Shown here: positions 33,951 through 43,122 of the stretch, one piece after another
Position numbering within the stretch: the first letter of the stretch is position 1
Layout of the letters: each line of letters starts with the position of its first letter
Source: Selenomonas ruminantium AC2024
GTDB taxonomy: Bacteria > Bacillota > Negativicutes > Selenomonadales > Selenomonadaceae
DNA length: 64,000 nt
NCBI RefSeq assembly: GCF_000687995.1
Contig: NZ_JIAC01000001.1
Location: 2,666,001 to 2,730,000, forward strand
Direction: 5' to 3'
Notes under the pieces: model-generated
Databases searched by the model: none
What the model saw: the letters and a program-made list of their open reading frames with translations, nothing else
Told to the model about the DNA's origin: nothing
Program-made: the position numbers and the translations under genes

Positions 33951-35606
33951 TTAGACTCGGTAATCGACACCATCAGCAACGTCAGCTGTACTTTGCTGAC
34001 TAACAGCTATATTTTCGGTCTCTTCCCCATAATCTTCCACATTTCCTATATTCCGAATGCTGTTGCCACTGTGTCCCTGATTCTGCTGCCATGCCTGCTG
34101 TCCCTCTCCCTGAGGAAGCTGCCCGTCCGTGAGTCCGGCATAGACATCGACGTTATCCACTTTGAGTCCCTGATTGTTGAGTTCTTGTTTCAGCTGTACC
34201 AGCGTGTTTTCAATGATAGCCCTTACCTGTGCGTTGTCGCTGTGGAAGGAGGCGTTGATTGCACCGCCCGCCGAAACGGAAACCTTAAGGGTAAGTTCGC
34301 CTAAATGGTCGGGGTGGAGTTTAATGACCATCTGGGTATCCTGCCCCCGCCGCAAGAGCCTTGCCTGTTCCACAATTTGACGGGGAACACCAAAGTCTTC
34401 CTGCACGTTCTGGGACTGATTCACATCCGCTGTCCCCTTGGCTCCTGTCAGGCTCTCATTGAGGCTCTGCTGGAACATGCTGATGGGTTCGTTATTGGCA
34501 GACTGCTGAACCGGCGCCTTATCGCCTACAGCTTCTTCCGGAAGCTGCGTTGTCGGGCGCCCCTCGCCATCGAGCTGATTCTGCTGGGCGTTCATGGACT
34601 GCGTTACCACCGGCACTTCATCTTCAACCGTTATGTTGACACCTGCCAGCGGATTATTCACGGGCTGCCCTTCTTCTGTCTTTAGGGGCTGCACCATGAC
34701 TTCAGGAATTTTTCCCTGACCTGCCGCCTGTTGCAACGTCACTGAATCATTCACCTTCCCAGCAGGCATGGACGGCATCGTCTCTTCGCTCTGCTCAAAA
34801 GGCGCCATTCCCTTGGCATCTGCTCTTTCCTTGCCATTATTCAGTACCGTTAAGGACGGCATTTCCGTTTGGTTTGCGGTCAACTCATCCGCTGCATTTG
34901 CTACTTGATTAGCAATCTGGTGATTGCTTAACTGGACTTCCAATAAGGTCGCCGGTTTTGCTGACTGATTGATTTCCAGTGAACCTGCCTGCGGATTCTG
35001 GTTAAGTTCCGGCTGAATATTCTCCAAAGCCGTTTCTTTGCCCGTTGTCTTCACCTGCTGTCCCGAAAGCATTGCCAGGAAATTCTTATTTTTCTGAGTA
35101 TCTTCCGCTGACTGGGGCAATAAACTCTGCAAATTCACTGTGGCTGCCGCTTCTGCCTGCTGTGGCACTTCTTCCATGACCAATGCGGCCTGCCCTTCCG
35201 GAGAAAAGTTCAGCACCACTGCCTGTGCGGCCAGTTTGCCTAACTCCTGTTCTCCTGCTGATGCTTCGCTGCCTTCCGTAGCTTTTGCTCCCTGCGCATC
35301 CTTTCCATCCTTGACTGCTTTCCCTGCCTTTTGCTCCTTGCCCTGCTGCTTATTCAAAGCAGACTCCGTTCCGTCTGGCATATCGTCTTTTATATCAGCT
35401 TCCTTAGCCTCAACATTTCCTTGTTCACTTCCCTGTACTGCCGATTTTGCCGTTTTTCCTGCTGCATCTTCTCCAGCCTTGCCCAGTACCTCACCGAAGG
35501 AATCCTTGGCACTGCCTGTGGAATTCCTGCTCACCGTCCTTGTGGGCTGAACTTTAGGCGCGGCACCGGCTTTTGGAGAAATTGCCATTACATTTGCTGT
35601 GTTCAC
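33951..35606 (-). CDS. fliK: FliK, flagellar hook-length control protein
   Basis: The 551-aa protein has a long, low-complexity, Gln/Ala/Glu-rich N-terminal ruler region and the conserved C-terminal Flg_hook domain (MVIKLHPDHLGELTLKVSVSAGGAINASFHSDNAQVRAIIENTLVQLKQELNNQGL) that triggers the FlhB switch. It starts at a GTG (35606) behind GAAGGAGGTGA, right after a sigma-28-like -10 element and a terminator. This suggests that fliK-flgD-flgE form their own transcript. Confidence 0.93.
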   Translation of the reverse strand: MNTANVMAISPKAGAAPKVQPTRTVSRNSTGSAKDSFGEVLGKAGEDAAGKTAKSAVQGSEQGNVEAKEADIKDDMPDGTESALNKQQGKEQKAGKAVKDGKDAQGAKATEGSEASAGEQELGKLAAQAVVLNFSPEGQAALVMEEVPQQAEAAATVNLQSLLPQSAEDTQKNKNFLAMLSGQQVKTTGKETALENIQPELNQNPQAGSLEINQSAKPATLLEVQLSNHQIANQVANAADELTANQTEMPSLTVLNNGKERADAKGMAPFEQSEETMPSMPAGKVNDSVTLQQAAGQGKIPEVMVQPLKTEEGQPVNNPLAGVNITVEDEVPVVTQSMNAQQNQLDGEGRPTTQLPEEAVGDKAPVQQSANNEPISMFQQSLNESLTGAKGTADVNQSQNVQEDFGVPRQIVEQARLLRRGQDTQMVIKLHPDHLGELTLKVSVSAGGAINASFHSDNAQVRAIIENTLVQLKQELNNQGLKVDNVDVYAGLTDGQLPQGEGQQAWQQNQGHSGNSIRNIGNVEDYGEETENIAVSQQSTADVADGVDYRV

Positions 35607-35630
35607 TGAATCACCTCCTTCTCATGGTAT

Positions 35631-35658
35631 TTATCGGCGAAAAGTGACTTTTACTTAA
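35631..35658 (-). promoter_or_regulatory. Sigma-28 (SigD) type promoter before fliK
   Basis: On the minus strand GCCGATAA (35638-35631) is a full match to the sigma-28 -10 element. A TAAG lies 16 bases upstream (35658-35655; consensus TAAA, usual spacing 15). It is about 25 bases before the fliK start and just after a terminator hairpin. The sigma factor itself is encoded at 12252-13019. Confidence 0.65.
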
Positions 35659-35663
35659 ATAAA

Positions 35664-35697
35664 AAATTCTCCTTCTTTGATGAAAAGGAGAATTTTC
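35664..35697 (-). terminator. Terminator hairpin between the MotE-like gene and fliK
   Basis: A 12-bp perfect stem AAAATTCTCCTT/AAGGAGAATTTT with a 10-nt loop lies 11 bases after the MotE-like stop. It is followed on the minus strand by a TTTATTT-type tail. It would end or weaken the flgB-to-motE transcript before the fliK promoter. Confidence 0.75.
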
Positions 35698-35708
35698 ATA
35701 GCAAATAA

Positions 35709-36362
35709 TTATTGTTCCTGTTGTGCCGACGCTTCCTGATTTTCCTGCTGGGCCTTTTCTTCCATCATCTTACGAACATCTTCTTCCGTGTTGACTTCTT
35801 TCTTAGTGCCGGCATACATGATACGGGTAATGCGGGCAGTCTTGCCTTCATCAAATTCCGTCATAATCTTAGCCACAACCGCTTCATCCATGCGCTGTAA
35901 AATGGCAATGCACATATCATCATCGAGCTGGTCCATGGCCTTGGCAGCATCCTTGGGCTTCATCTGATTGTACAGACGAGCCAGCTTAGAAACGCGTTTC
36001 TTTTCCTCGGCTTCGCGCTGCTTCATTTGCTTTTCGATTTCTTCCTTGGCTATGACAATTTTCTTGGATTCTTTTTTATCCTTGTCGTCTTTCTTTGCTT
36101 CTTTGTCCTTATCCTTGCCCGGTTTCGCATCCTCCACGGGAAGATTTTCCATGTCATCCTTACTCGGTGCCGGACGCACAAAGTATTCACCAATCACCGG
36201 CAGGTCGTAGAGCTTGAGTTTCTCATTGGCCTCCTGGGTATCAATCAGCTGCAGGTAAACGCCCAGGGCAAAGCCTCCCAAAATCAGTACTAATAGCAGG
36301 AAGAGCACTAATAGCACTTTCACTATTTTACTGCCTTTTTTCTTTTTTTTCTTCGCTGCCAT
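35709..36362 (-). CDS. MotE/YlxF-like protein with MgtE_N-type domain
   Basis: The 217-aa single-pass protein has a Lys-rich cytoplasmic start (AAKKKKKKGSKIVK), one transmembrane helix (about 15-36), a highly charged Lys/Asp/Glu coiled stretch (about 75-125) and an MgtE-N-like helical domain (LARLYNQMKPKDAAKAMDQLDDDMCIAILQRMDEAVVAKIM). Relatives next to fliJ and fliK are YlxF in Bacillus and MotE, which chaperones the stator partner MotC in Sinorhizobium. Its exact role here is unknown. Confidence 0.8.
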   Translation of the reverse strand: MAAKKKKKKGSKIVKVLLVLFLLLVLILGGFALGVYLQLIDTQEANEKLKLYDLPVIGEYFVRPAPSKDDMENLPVEDAKPGKDKDKEAKKDDKDKKESKKIVIAKEEIEKQMKQREAEEKKRVSKLARLYNQMKPKDAAKAMDQLDDDMCIAILQRMDEAVVAKIMTEFDEGKTARITRIMYAGTKKEVNTEEDVRKMMEEKAQQENQEASAQQEQ

Positions 36363-36379
36363 TGTCCAACCCGCCTTTG

Positions 36380-37021
36380 TTATCTGTAAATATCAAGTAC
36401 CTTGCTTACATAATTCTGCGTCTCTTTGTACGGTGGAACACCGCCATAATCCTTCACCGCGCCAGGGCCGGCGTTGTACGCTGCCACTGCCTTCTTGAGG
36501 TCACCTCCAAAGGTATCCAGCATCTGCCGCAGGTATTTGGCTCCACCTTCGATATTTTGCTGCTTATTATATGGGTCAACCCCCAGAGATGCCGCTGTAT
36601 CCGGCATCAGCTGCATAACGCCAATGGCGCCCACGGAGGAAACAGCATCCTGATTGCCATTGGATTCCACTTCGGCCACAGCGGCTACCAGCTTGGGGTC
36701 TACCTTATATTTGCGGGCCGCCGCTTCAATCAATGTGCTGAGGTTCTGGTCAGCCAGCGGCATATCGTCCAGAAGTTTACTGGAAACCTTTTTGGCCGCT
36801 TCTGTCTGCTGTACCTCCGGAAGCTGCTGGCTTTTATCCTCTGCAGCCGCTTTTGCTGTATCCTGCACCTTTTCGGTATTGGCAAGGCCCAGAGATTTTT
36901 GAATCTCCTTTTCCAGTTTTTGGGAGAAGCCTGTTCCGGGCATGTTTCCCGGCATTCCAAACTGCTCCTGCAACTGGGCAATTCTTGCCTGTACATGGCG
37001 TACACCGGTTAAATCCATCAT
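36380..37021 (-). CDS. Lytic transglycosylase (SLT domain), flagellar-associated
   Basis: This 213-aa protein has an N-terminal helical region (about 1-95) and a C-terminal SLT domain with the catalytic glutamate in VAEVESNGNQDAVS, then GAIGVMQLMPDTA and AVAAYNAGPGAVKDYGG. It would cut peptidoglycan to let the rod or hook through; such genes sit in many Firmicute flagellar clusters. There is no signal peptide, so export through the flagellar channel is likely (inference). The ATG overlaps the fliJ stop. Confidence 0.87.
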   Translation of the reverse strand: MMDLTGVRHVQARIAQLQEQFGMPGNMPGTGFSQKLEKEIQKSLGLANTEKVQDTAKAAAEDKSQQLPEVQQTEAAKKVSSKLLDDMPLADQNLSTLIEAAARKYKVDPKLVAAVAEVESNGNQDAVSSVGAIGVMQLMPDTAASLGVDPYNKQQNIEGGAKYLRQMLDTFGGDLKKAVAAYNAGPGAVKDYGGVPPYKETQNYVSKVLDIYR

Positions 37022-37485
37022 GAGCTTACCCCTTCCCTCTTACGCCGCATCGTGAGCTGGAGTCCGATTTCGTCCAGCATCTTTTGTTCTTCCTGCAGGG
37101 CCTCTGCCTGATATTCCTGCCAGCGGCGTTCCTTCAGCTGTTCTATACTCTTGAGATAACTCATTACATCCATCAGGATTTTGAGTTTCTTCTGCTTCTC
37201 GGCTTTCATCTGCAGAATGATGTTCTGCTGCATTTCAATCTGTTCCCGCTTCCAGGCAAAAAAACTATTGAAGGTCATCAGCCTGCCTACGGTAACCCGA
37301 ATGCCTTCCTTAGAAAGAGCATCATAATCCTGCTGGCCTTTCTGCATTTCTGCCAGCAAAGTATTGAGCCCCTCCCGGGCTTCCTCCACCTTGCGGGAGG
37401 CATCAGCAAAGTCACGCTCGGCATCATCCTTCTTGCGCCGGGTGACCCTTAAGAGGGTTTCCAGCTGAAACTTAAACTTCTTCAT
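37018..37485 (-). CDS. fliJ: FliJ, flagellar export chaperone/ATPase stalk
   Basis: The 155-aa protein is almost entirely coiled coil, starting MKKFKFQLETLLRVTRRKKDDAERDFADA, as in FliJ. It forms the central stalk of the FliI ring and escorts export substrates. It lies directly after fliI, with a 6-base gap. Confidence 0.9.
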   Translation of the reverse strand: MKKFKFQLETLLRVTRRKKDDAERDFADASRKVEEAREGLNTLLAEMQKGQQDYDALSKEGIRVTVGRLMTFNSFFAWKREQIEMQQNIILQMKAEKQKKLKILMDVMSYLKSIEQLKERRWQEYQAEALQEEQKMLDEIGLQLTMRRKREGVSS

Positions 37486-37491
37486 GGCCTA

Positions 37492-38829
37492 TCACCCGGA
37501 AATCCCGATTAATTTCTTTTCGGTTTCCTCATAGGAATCCACTTCATAAATTCCCTGACAGAGGAATTCATTTATGGCATCAATCTTTTGGATGGACTCG
37601 TCAATCTTGGCACTGGAGCCCTTCACATAAGCACCGATATGAATGAGGTCCTCTGCGTCCCGGTACACCGCCATAAGCTGCCGCATCTGCTGGGCTGCTT
37701 TCAAATGTTCCGGTGACACTACTTCATTCATAACGCGGCTGACGCTGGGCATGATGTCAATGGCGGGGAAGTGATTCTGCGCCGCAATGTTGCGAGAGAG
37801 CACGATGTGCCCGTCCAAAATGGAGCGCACCGCATCGGCAATGGGCTCGTTCATATCGTCACCATCGACGAGCACCGTATAGATGCCTGTAATGGAACCG
37901 GTGGAATTTGTTCCCGCTCGCTCCAGCAGCCTTGGCAGCATGGCAAAAACCGAAGGCGTATAACCACGGGTAGCCGGCGGCTCCCCAATGGTCAGCCCGA
38001 CTTCACGCTGCGCCATGGCAAAGCGGGTAACCGAATCCATCATCAAGATGACCTTGCGCCCCTGGTCGCGGAAGTATTCCGCAATGGCCGTGGCCGTCAT
38101 CGCGCCCTTGATGCGTACCAGCGCCGGCTGGTCAGATGTAGCCACCACCACCACGGAGCGCTTCATGCCTTCTTCGCCCAAATCGCGCTCGATAAAGTCC
38201 CGCACCTCACGGCCACGTTCCCCTACCAGAGCGATAACGCTGATATCCGCTTCGGTATTTCGGGCTATCATGGAAAGAAGGGTGGATTTACCCACCCCGG
38301 AACCAGCCATAATACCGATACGCTGCCCCTCGCCCATGGTGATAAGGCCATCAATAGCCCGCACCCCTACATAAAGACTGTCATGGATACGAGGCCGCGA
38401 CAGCGGATGCGGCGGGTCAGCGTTAAGACCATACTCCGTCTTGCAAAGGATGGGGCCCTTGCCATCAATGGGATTGCCCAATCCGTCCAAGACACGGCCC
38501 AGAAGTTCTTCGCCCACCCGGACATTCAGCATTCTCTGGGCGGCAGTCACTTCACAGCCGGGGCCAATGCCCTGCATCTCACCGACAGGCATCAGCATGA
38601 CATACCCCTCACGGAACCCCACCACTTCGGCAGGGATGGGCGGCACATCGGGATTATGGGAACTTACATAGCATAACTCTCCCACACTCACCGTCGGCCC
38701 CTGTGATTCAATGACCAGACCGATAACCTGCGTAACCTTCCCCGTCAGCTTGACGCTGGAACACTCATATACCGCTTCGGTAAATTTGTCGATATTCAGT
38801 TTGAAAGGCTTTCCCTGCATATCTTCCAT
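37492..38829 (-). CDS. fliI: FliI, flagellar export ATPase
   Basis: This protein of about 445 aa is homologous to the F1 beta subunit. It has Walker A GIMAGSGVGKSTLL, Walker B VILMMDSVTRFA, the GEPPATRGYTPSVFAMLPRLLERAG block and the C-terminal helical domain. The ATG at 38829 has TTGAGG eight bases upstream; the TTG at 38844 would overlap that site. It powers export with FliH (upstream) and FliJ (downstream). Confidence 0.97.
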   Translation of the reverse strand: MEDMQGKPFKLNIDKFTEAVYECSSVKLTGKVTQVIGLVIESQGPTVSVGELCYVSSHNPDVPPIPAEVVGFREGYVMLMPVGEMQGIGPGCEVTAAQRMLNVRVGEELLGRVLDGLGNPIDGKGPILCKTEYGLNADPPHPLSRPRIHDSLYVGVRAIDGLITMGEGQRIGIMAGSGVGKSTLLSMIARNTEADISVIALVGERGREVRDFIERDLGEEGMKRSVVVVATSDQPALVRIKGAMTATAIAEYFRDQGRKVILMMDSVTRFAMAQREVGLTIGEPPATRGYTPSVFAMLPRLLERAGTNSTGSITGIYTVLVDGDDMNEPIADAVRSILDGHIVLSRNIAAQNHFPAIDIMPSVSRVMNEVVSPEHLKAAQQMRQLMAVYRDAEDLIHIGAYVKGSSAKIDESIQKIDAINEFLCQGIYEVDSYEETEKKLIGISG

Positions 38830-38853
38830 AGCGCCATACCTCAAGGGAAACGC

Positions 38854-39645
38854 TTAAAGCATAACATTTTTTACTGCCTGCCGTACCAGTTCTATCTGGG
38901 TGGCAAGCCTTGCATCCACTGTGCCATTAGGCGTTTCAATCAGACAATCCCCCGGCTTCATGCTTTGGTCAGAAACCAAATCAATGGTGGCATCCCCATA
39001 GGTTAAGAGACCCCGGAACTCATTGCGGGCCATCAGCACCAAATCATAGTCCTGGGGCGCAATATGGATTTTCAGTTCCTTCTGGTCCTTTACCTTGGAG
39101 ATGGCCTCCCGCACCACAGGCAGTACCACTTGTGGTACATCAATGAAATGCTGCGGCAGTATCTTCTCCACCACTGCCATAACGATGCGCACCACATCCT
39201 GCTCGGCCTGCTGCACATAGTCACGTGTGGCCGCCTTGGCATCACGCAGGGTCTTTTCCGCCTGAGCACTGCCTTCGGCAATGGTTGCTGCCATTTCCTC
39301 ACGGATTTTGGCTTCCCCATCTTTTAGGCCTTCTTCATAGCCTTCCTGATGGCCCTGCTTTATGGCTTCTTCCTTAGCATCCTGAATCTCCTGCTGGGCT
39401 TCTGCTTTCATGCGCTCGCATTCGGCTTTGGCCTCCTGCCGCATGATTTCAGCATCCACCTTGGCATCCTTCAGGAGCTGAATTGCACGCTGCTCCTTGG
39501 CAGCAATTTCTGCCAACATACGGGCCTGGGCTTCTTCATCTATGCCAAAGTTCTCCGCCGCAGATGCCTCGGGCTTAGGCGGCTCGGGGGTATGGATAAG
39601 ATGAGGATTCTCCTCCCATATCGCGGCTTTGATAACTCTAGACAA
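38854..39645 (-). CDS. fliH: FliH, negative regulator of the FliI ATPase
   Basis: The 263-aa protein has a central coiled coil rich in Ala/Glu/Gln/Lys (about 40-130) and a C-terminal FliH/V-ATPase-E-like domain (VDVPQVVLPVVREAISKVKD-type, GDCLIETPNGTVDARLATQIELV). It tethers FliI to the C-ring. The start is a TTG at 39645 overlapping the end of fliG, with GGAGACGAG about nine bases upstream. Confidence 0.9.
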   Translation of the reverse strand: MSRVIKAAIWEENPHLIHTPEPPKPEASAAENFGIDEEAQARMLAEIAAKEQRAIQLLKDAKVDAEIMRQEAKAECERMKAEAQQEIQDAKEEAIKQGHQEGYEEGLKDGEAKIREEMAATIAEGSAQAEKTLRDAKAATRDYVQQAEQDVVRIVMAVVEKILPQHFIDVPQVVLPVVREAISKVKDQKELKIHIAPQDYDLVLMARNEFRGLLTYGDATIDLVSDQSMKPGDCLIETPNGTVDARLATQIELVRQAVKNVML

Positions 39646-40672
39646 TCATCTCGTCTCCCTGTCCACGCGATACTACGATATCGCCCTTGTCTTCCAGTAC
39701 GCGGATGACGTTGACGACCTTCTGCTGTGCCTCTTCTACGTCGCGAATCTTTACCGGGCCCATAAACTCGATTTCTTCGCGGAGCATATCGGCGGCACGT
39801 TTCGACATATTTCGGTAAACCTTGTCCGCCACTTCCTGAGGCGTAGCCTTGAGGGCCAGGGACAAATCCTTGGTATCCACCTCGCGCAGAACCATCTGCA
39901 GCGAGCGGTCGTCCAGCTGAACGATATCTTCGAATACGAACATGAGGCGTTTGATTTCTTCCGCCAGTTCCGGATTGTCCACTTCCAAGGTTTCGATAAT
40001 GGATTTTTCTGTGGTACGGTCCACCCGGTTGAGCACTTCCACGATGGCCTTGACACCGCCTGCCGTGGTGAAGTCCTGCGTAACCAGAGAGGAAAGTTTG
40101 CGTTCGAGCACCCGTTCCACCTCGCGAATAATATCCGGCGACGTTCTGTCCATCTGGGCAATACGCCGGGCTACATCGGCCTGGGCTTCCGGCGACAAGG
40201 AACCAAGTACCGTTGCCGCCTGATCCGGATCCAAATAAGCCATGATGAGCGCAATGGTCTGGGGATGCTCGTTGTTGATGAAGTTCATGAGCTGAGAAGG
40301 GTCTGTCTTGCGCAGGAAGTCGAACGGACGAACCTGCAGGCTCGTGGTGAGACGATTGAGAATTTCCATCGCCTTTTCCGAACCCAGTGCCTTCTCCAGT
40401 ACGTTCTGTGCGTATTCCAAACCGCCTGTGGAAATGTAGTCGCTGGCCATGGCCATCTGATAAAACTCACTGACAACTTTGGACTTAACCTCAGAACTTA
40501 CCTTTTTATGATTCGCAATTTCCAGGGTTATACGCTCAATTTCATCATCGGCCAAATGCTGAAACAATTTCGCCGAATACTCCGGCCCCAGAGCAATGAA
40601 CAAAATGGCCGCCTTCTCTGTATTAGTGAGCTGTTCGTCCTCACTATCGCCATACATATCTTCAAGTGCCAT
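39638..40672 (-). CDS. fliG: FliG, flagellar motor switch protein
   Basis: This 344-aa protein has three helical domains: FliG_N (TNTEKAAILFIALGPEYSAKLFQHL), FliG_M with the EHPQTIAL motif (NNEHPQTIALIMAYLDPDQAATVL) and FliG_C with the charged torque helix (FVFEDIVQLDDRSLQMVLREVD) and MSKRAADMLREEIEFMGPV. It transmits stator force to the rotor. fliF is immediately upstream and fliH overlaps its end. Confidence 0.97.
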   Translation of the reverse strand: MALEDMYGDSEDEQLTNTEKAAILFIALGPEYSAKLFQHLADDEIERITLEIANHKKVSSEVKSKVVSEFYQMAMASDYISTGGLEYAQNVLEKALGSEKAMEILNRLTTSLQVRPFDFLRKTDPSQLMNFINNEHPQTIALIMAYLDPDQAATVLGSLSPEAQADVARRIAQMDRTSPDIIREVERVLERKLSSLVTQDFTTAGGVKAIVEVLNRVDRTTEKSIIETLEVDNPELAEEIKRLMFVFEDIVQLDDRSLQMVLREVDTKDLSLALKATPQEVADKVYRNMSKRAADMLREEIEFMGPVKIRDVEEAQQKVVNVIRVLEDKGDIVVSRGQGDEMIV

Positions 40673-40675
40673 AGG

Positions 40676-42265
40676 TCATTCCTCCGCAAGCCAGGTTTTA
40701 ACAAGCATAGCCACCTCAGCAGGCCGCTGGTCGATAAGCTGCTGCAGGGTCTGTTTTTCGGTGAGGTGCTGCTGTTCTTCTTCAGTAAGTTCTTCAACAT
40801 CCAAGGCACCAGCGGCGAGGAGTGCTGCGCGTTCTTCTTCTTCCAATTTCTTCCTTGCTTCCTCCTCCTGACGGATTCGCTCCTGCTCGGCCGCAATAGC
40901 TTCGAGCTTCTTCTTGCGGCGATAGTAGAGGTAGCCGCCGATAGCAGCCAGAACCAGCAGAATTGCTGCAATGGTACCGTAGAAGATACGGTCCTCGCGG
41001 TCTTTTGCCGCCTGTTCCTCAGCTGCCCGCTTATCGCGAAGTTCCGTACTAAATGGCAGTGGTTCAACCGAAACCGTATCACCACGGTCCGTGTTAATGC
41101 CTGCCGCACTGCTGACCGTCCGCATAATGCTGTCCTGCTGCTGCGGGGTCACCGTGTCATCCACCAGCACCGCCACCGTCAAACGGCGGATGGAGCCGGG
41201 GGCTGCCACAGTCTTGGATTTTTCTTCGTTTATTTCATAGTTTTTCGTGGATTCTTTTTTCTCATACTCGGCATTGGCGTTGGCATTCTGAGCCACATAG
41301 CCGGGTACATTGGACTGTACCCCTGCCGCACCGCCGGGCTGAGTGGATGTACCATTATAGGATTCACTCAAATCCTGCTGGCTGCGGATAATACCGGAAT
41401 CGTCCACCACGGGAGTAAAGGTCTGTTTGTCAGTGGTTCTGTCGTCAAAGTCAAGTTCCACGCTGACCCGGGCAAACGCCTTGCCCTCACCCATGGAATC
41501 ATCGAGCATGGACTGGATGTTTTTCTGGATATTATCCTGAACCTTTTTGGTCATCTCCAGCTGCGTCATCGTTTTGACACCGACTGTCTGTTCCTCATTT
41601 TCATCAGGGTCATTGAGGATTTTGCCCGTGTCGTCCACCACAGTGATATTTTCGGGTTTGAGCCCCTGCACACTGTTAGCTGCCAGATTGACAATGCCCT
41701 TGATTTCCTTTTTGGATAATTCCACATTAGGCCGCAAATGAAGCATAATGGAGGCCGTAGCGGGCTTCTCATTCTTCTTATAAAGGCTGTCTTCCGGCAA
41801 AACGATATGAACCCGTGCTTTTTCCACGGCAGCAATCTGTTCAATGGTTCTGGTCAGCTCGCCCTGCAAAGCCTGCAGATAGTTGACCTTGTTCTGGAAT
41901 TCCGTAACGCCCAGCTTGCTGTCATCAAAGATTTCAAAACCTTTGTTGCCCCGGGGCAGCCCCTGAGTGGACAAATCAAGCCGTGCATTATGCACATCCC
42001 GTGAGGGAACCATGATGGTAGTGCCTTGCCGCGTTTCCTGTACTTCGTATTCTATTTTGGATTCTTTTAGCTTTGCAGCTACTTCGCCGGCATCCTTGGT
42101 TTCCATATTGGTAAACAGGGGAACCATATCCGGTTTATTGCCATACCACGCACTTACACCAATGATGGCAATGAGAATAGCCAAAGCGGAACCCAGCATA
42201 ATATAACGCTGGCGCTTGCTGAATCTCTCCAGAAGCTCCTTATACCGCTCTTTCCAATCTCCCAT
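40676..42265 (-). CDS. fliF: FliF, MS-ring protein
   Basis: This 529-aa protein has two transmembrane segments (about 22-43 and 432-452) flanking a large periplasmic ring-building region with the YscJ-like block (LAKVPLF-type PLFTNMETKDAGEVAAKLKESKIEYEVQ, ARVHIVLPEDSLY). The C-terminal cytoplasmic tail binds FliG. It is the first basal-body ring to assemble. The gene lies between fliE and fliG. Confidence 0.97.
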   Translation of the reverse strand: MGDWKERYKELLERFSKRQRYIMLGSALAILIAIIGVSAWYGNKPDMVPLFTNMETKDAGEVAAKLKESKIEYEVQETRQGTTIMVPSRDVHNARLDLSTQGLPRGNKGFEIFDDSKLGVTEFQNKVNYLQALQGELTRTIEQIAAVEKARVHIVLPEDSLYKKNEKPATASIMLHLRPNVELSKKEIKGIVNLAANSVQGLKPENITVVDDTGKILNDPDENEEQTVGVKTMTQLEMTKKVQDNIQKNIQSMLDDSMGEGKAFARVSVELDFDDRTTDKQTFTPVVDDSGIIRSQQDLSESYNGTSTQPGGAAGVQSNVPGYVAQNANANAEYEKKESTKNYEINEEKSKTVAAPGSIRRLTVAVLVDDTVTPQQQDSIMRTVSSAAGINTDRGDTVSVEPLPFSTELRDKRAAEEQAAKDREDRIFYGTIAAILLVLAAIGGYLYYRRKKKLEAIAAEQERIRQEEEARKKLEEEERAALLAAGALDVEELTEEEQQHLTEKQTLQQLIDQRPAEVAMLVKTWLAEE

Positions 42266-42305
42266 GATCTCAATCCCTTCACGTAGAATTACACTGTATT
42301 AGCTG

Positions 42306-42608
42306 TTATACTTGCATGCGCATAATTTCCTGATAAGCACTCATTGCTCTGTTTCTCATTTGAAGGGTCAGCTGGAGGGCTATATCAGCCTTCTGGGCGG
42401 CGATAACCACCTGGGAAACATCTTCAATCCGCCCGGCTGCCAGCAGGGCATTCTGCCGATCCGATTCCAGCTGTAAAGCGTTTGTCTTTTTCAAAGCCGC
42501 GGTCAGATATTGGCCGAAGCTCTGCACTTCTTTTGGTTCCTGCGTTTCGCCCAAATGACTCGTGGCATGCATCGACACCGGAGTCATCGCAAGTGGTGCA
42601 ATTTCCAT
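42306..42608 (-). CDS. fliE: FliE, MS-ring to rod junction protein
   Basis: The 100-aa helical protein has the FliE pattern FGQYLTAALKKTNALQLESDRQNALLAAGRIEDVSQVVIAAQKADIALQLTLQMRNRAMSAYQEIMRMQV. It joins the MS ring to the rod. It lies between flgC and fliF. Confidence 0.94.
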   Translation of the reverse strand: MEIAPLAMTPVSMHATSHLGETQEPKEVQSFGQYLTAALKKTNALQLESDRQNALLAAGRIEDVSQVVIAAQKADIALQLTLQMRNRAMSAYQEIMRMQV

Positions 42609-42643
42609 ATCTCTATCCTCTCAAATCAAAAGCAGCCTTAATT

Positions 42644-43090
42644 TCACTTGCCCATTTCCAAGGCCTTGGTCACCATGGACTTGGCGGCATTAATCGTCGT
42701 GGTATTGGCTTCATAAGCCCTGGAGGCGGTAATCATATCCACCATCTCTGCCACTACATTGATATTGGGCCGTTCCACATAACCGTCAGCATTGGCATCC
42801 GGATGTCCTGGGTCATAGACCAGCGGGCCCTGGGTGTTGTCGCTTTCGATGCGGGTTGCCCGCACACCATCTCCGGCCTCCAGCTTGTTTGCCGCTTTTT
42901 TCAAAAAACTCTGAAAGGGGCCGTCATTCTTCGTCCGTGGTTCAAAGACCACATAACGCCGATGGTAAGCTCCGCCCTCCTGCGTCCGGGTCGTATTGGC
43001 ATTGGCGATATTGTTGGAGATAACATCCATACGCAAGCGCTCTGCCGTAAGTCCTGACGCGGCTGCATCAATCCCTAAAAACATGCTCAT
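42644..43090 (-). CDS. flgC: FlgC, proximal rod protein
   Basis: This protein of about 148 aa has the rod N-terminal motif LGIDAAASGLTAERLRMDVISNNIANANTTR and a C-terminal MVDMITASRAYEANTTTINAAKSM helix. The ATG at 43090 is chosen because AAGGGA lies nine bases upstream; a further upstream frame has no ribosome-binding site. Confidence 0.95.
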   Translation of the reverse strand: MSMFLGIDAAASGLTAERLRMDVISNNIANANTTRTQEGGAYHRRYVVFEPRTKNDGPFQSFLKKAANKLEAGDGVRATRIESDNTQGPLVYDPGHPDANADGYVERPNINVVAEMVDMITASRAYEANTTTINAAKSMVTKALEMGK

Positions 43091-43122
43091 CTTCTTATCC
43101 CTTTGCACTTTCTACCATCAGC

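Noticed and set aside
39629-41719. Long plus-strand open frame of 696 codons
   Set aside because: It is antisense to fliF, fliG and the fliH/fliG junction, has no recognisable domains, no ribosome-binding site and a shadow-type composition. The minus-strand genes are certain.
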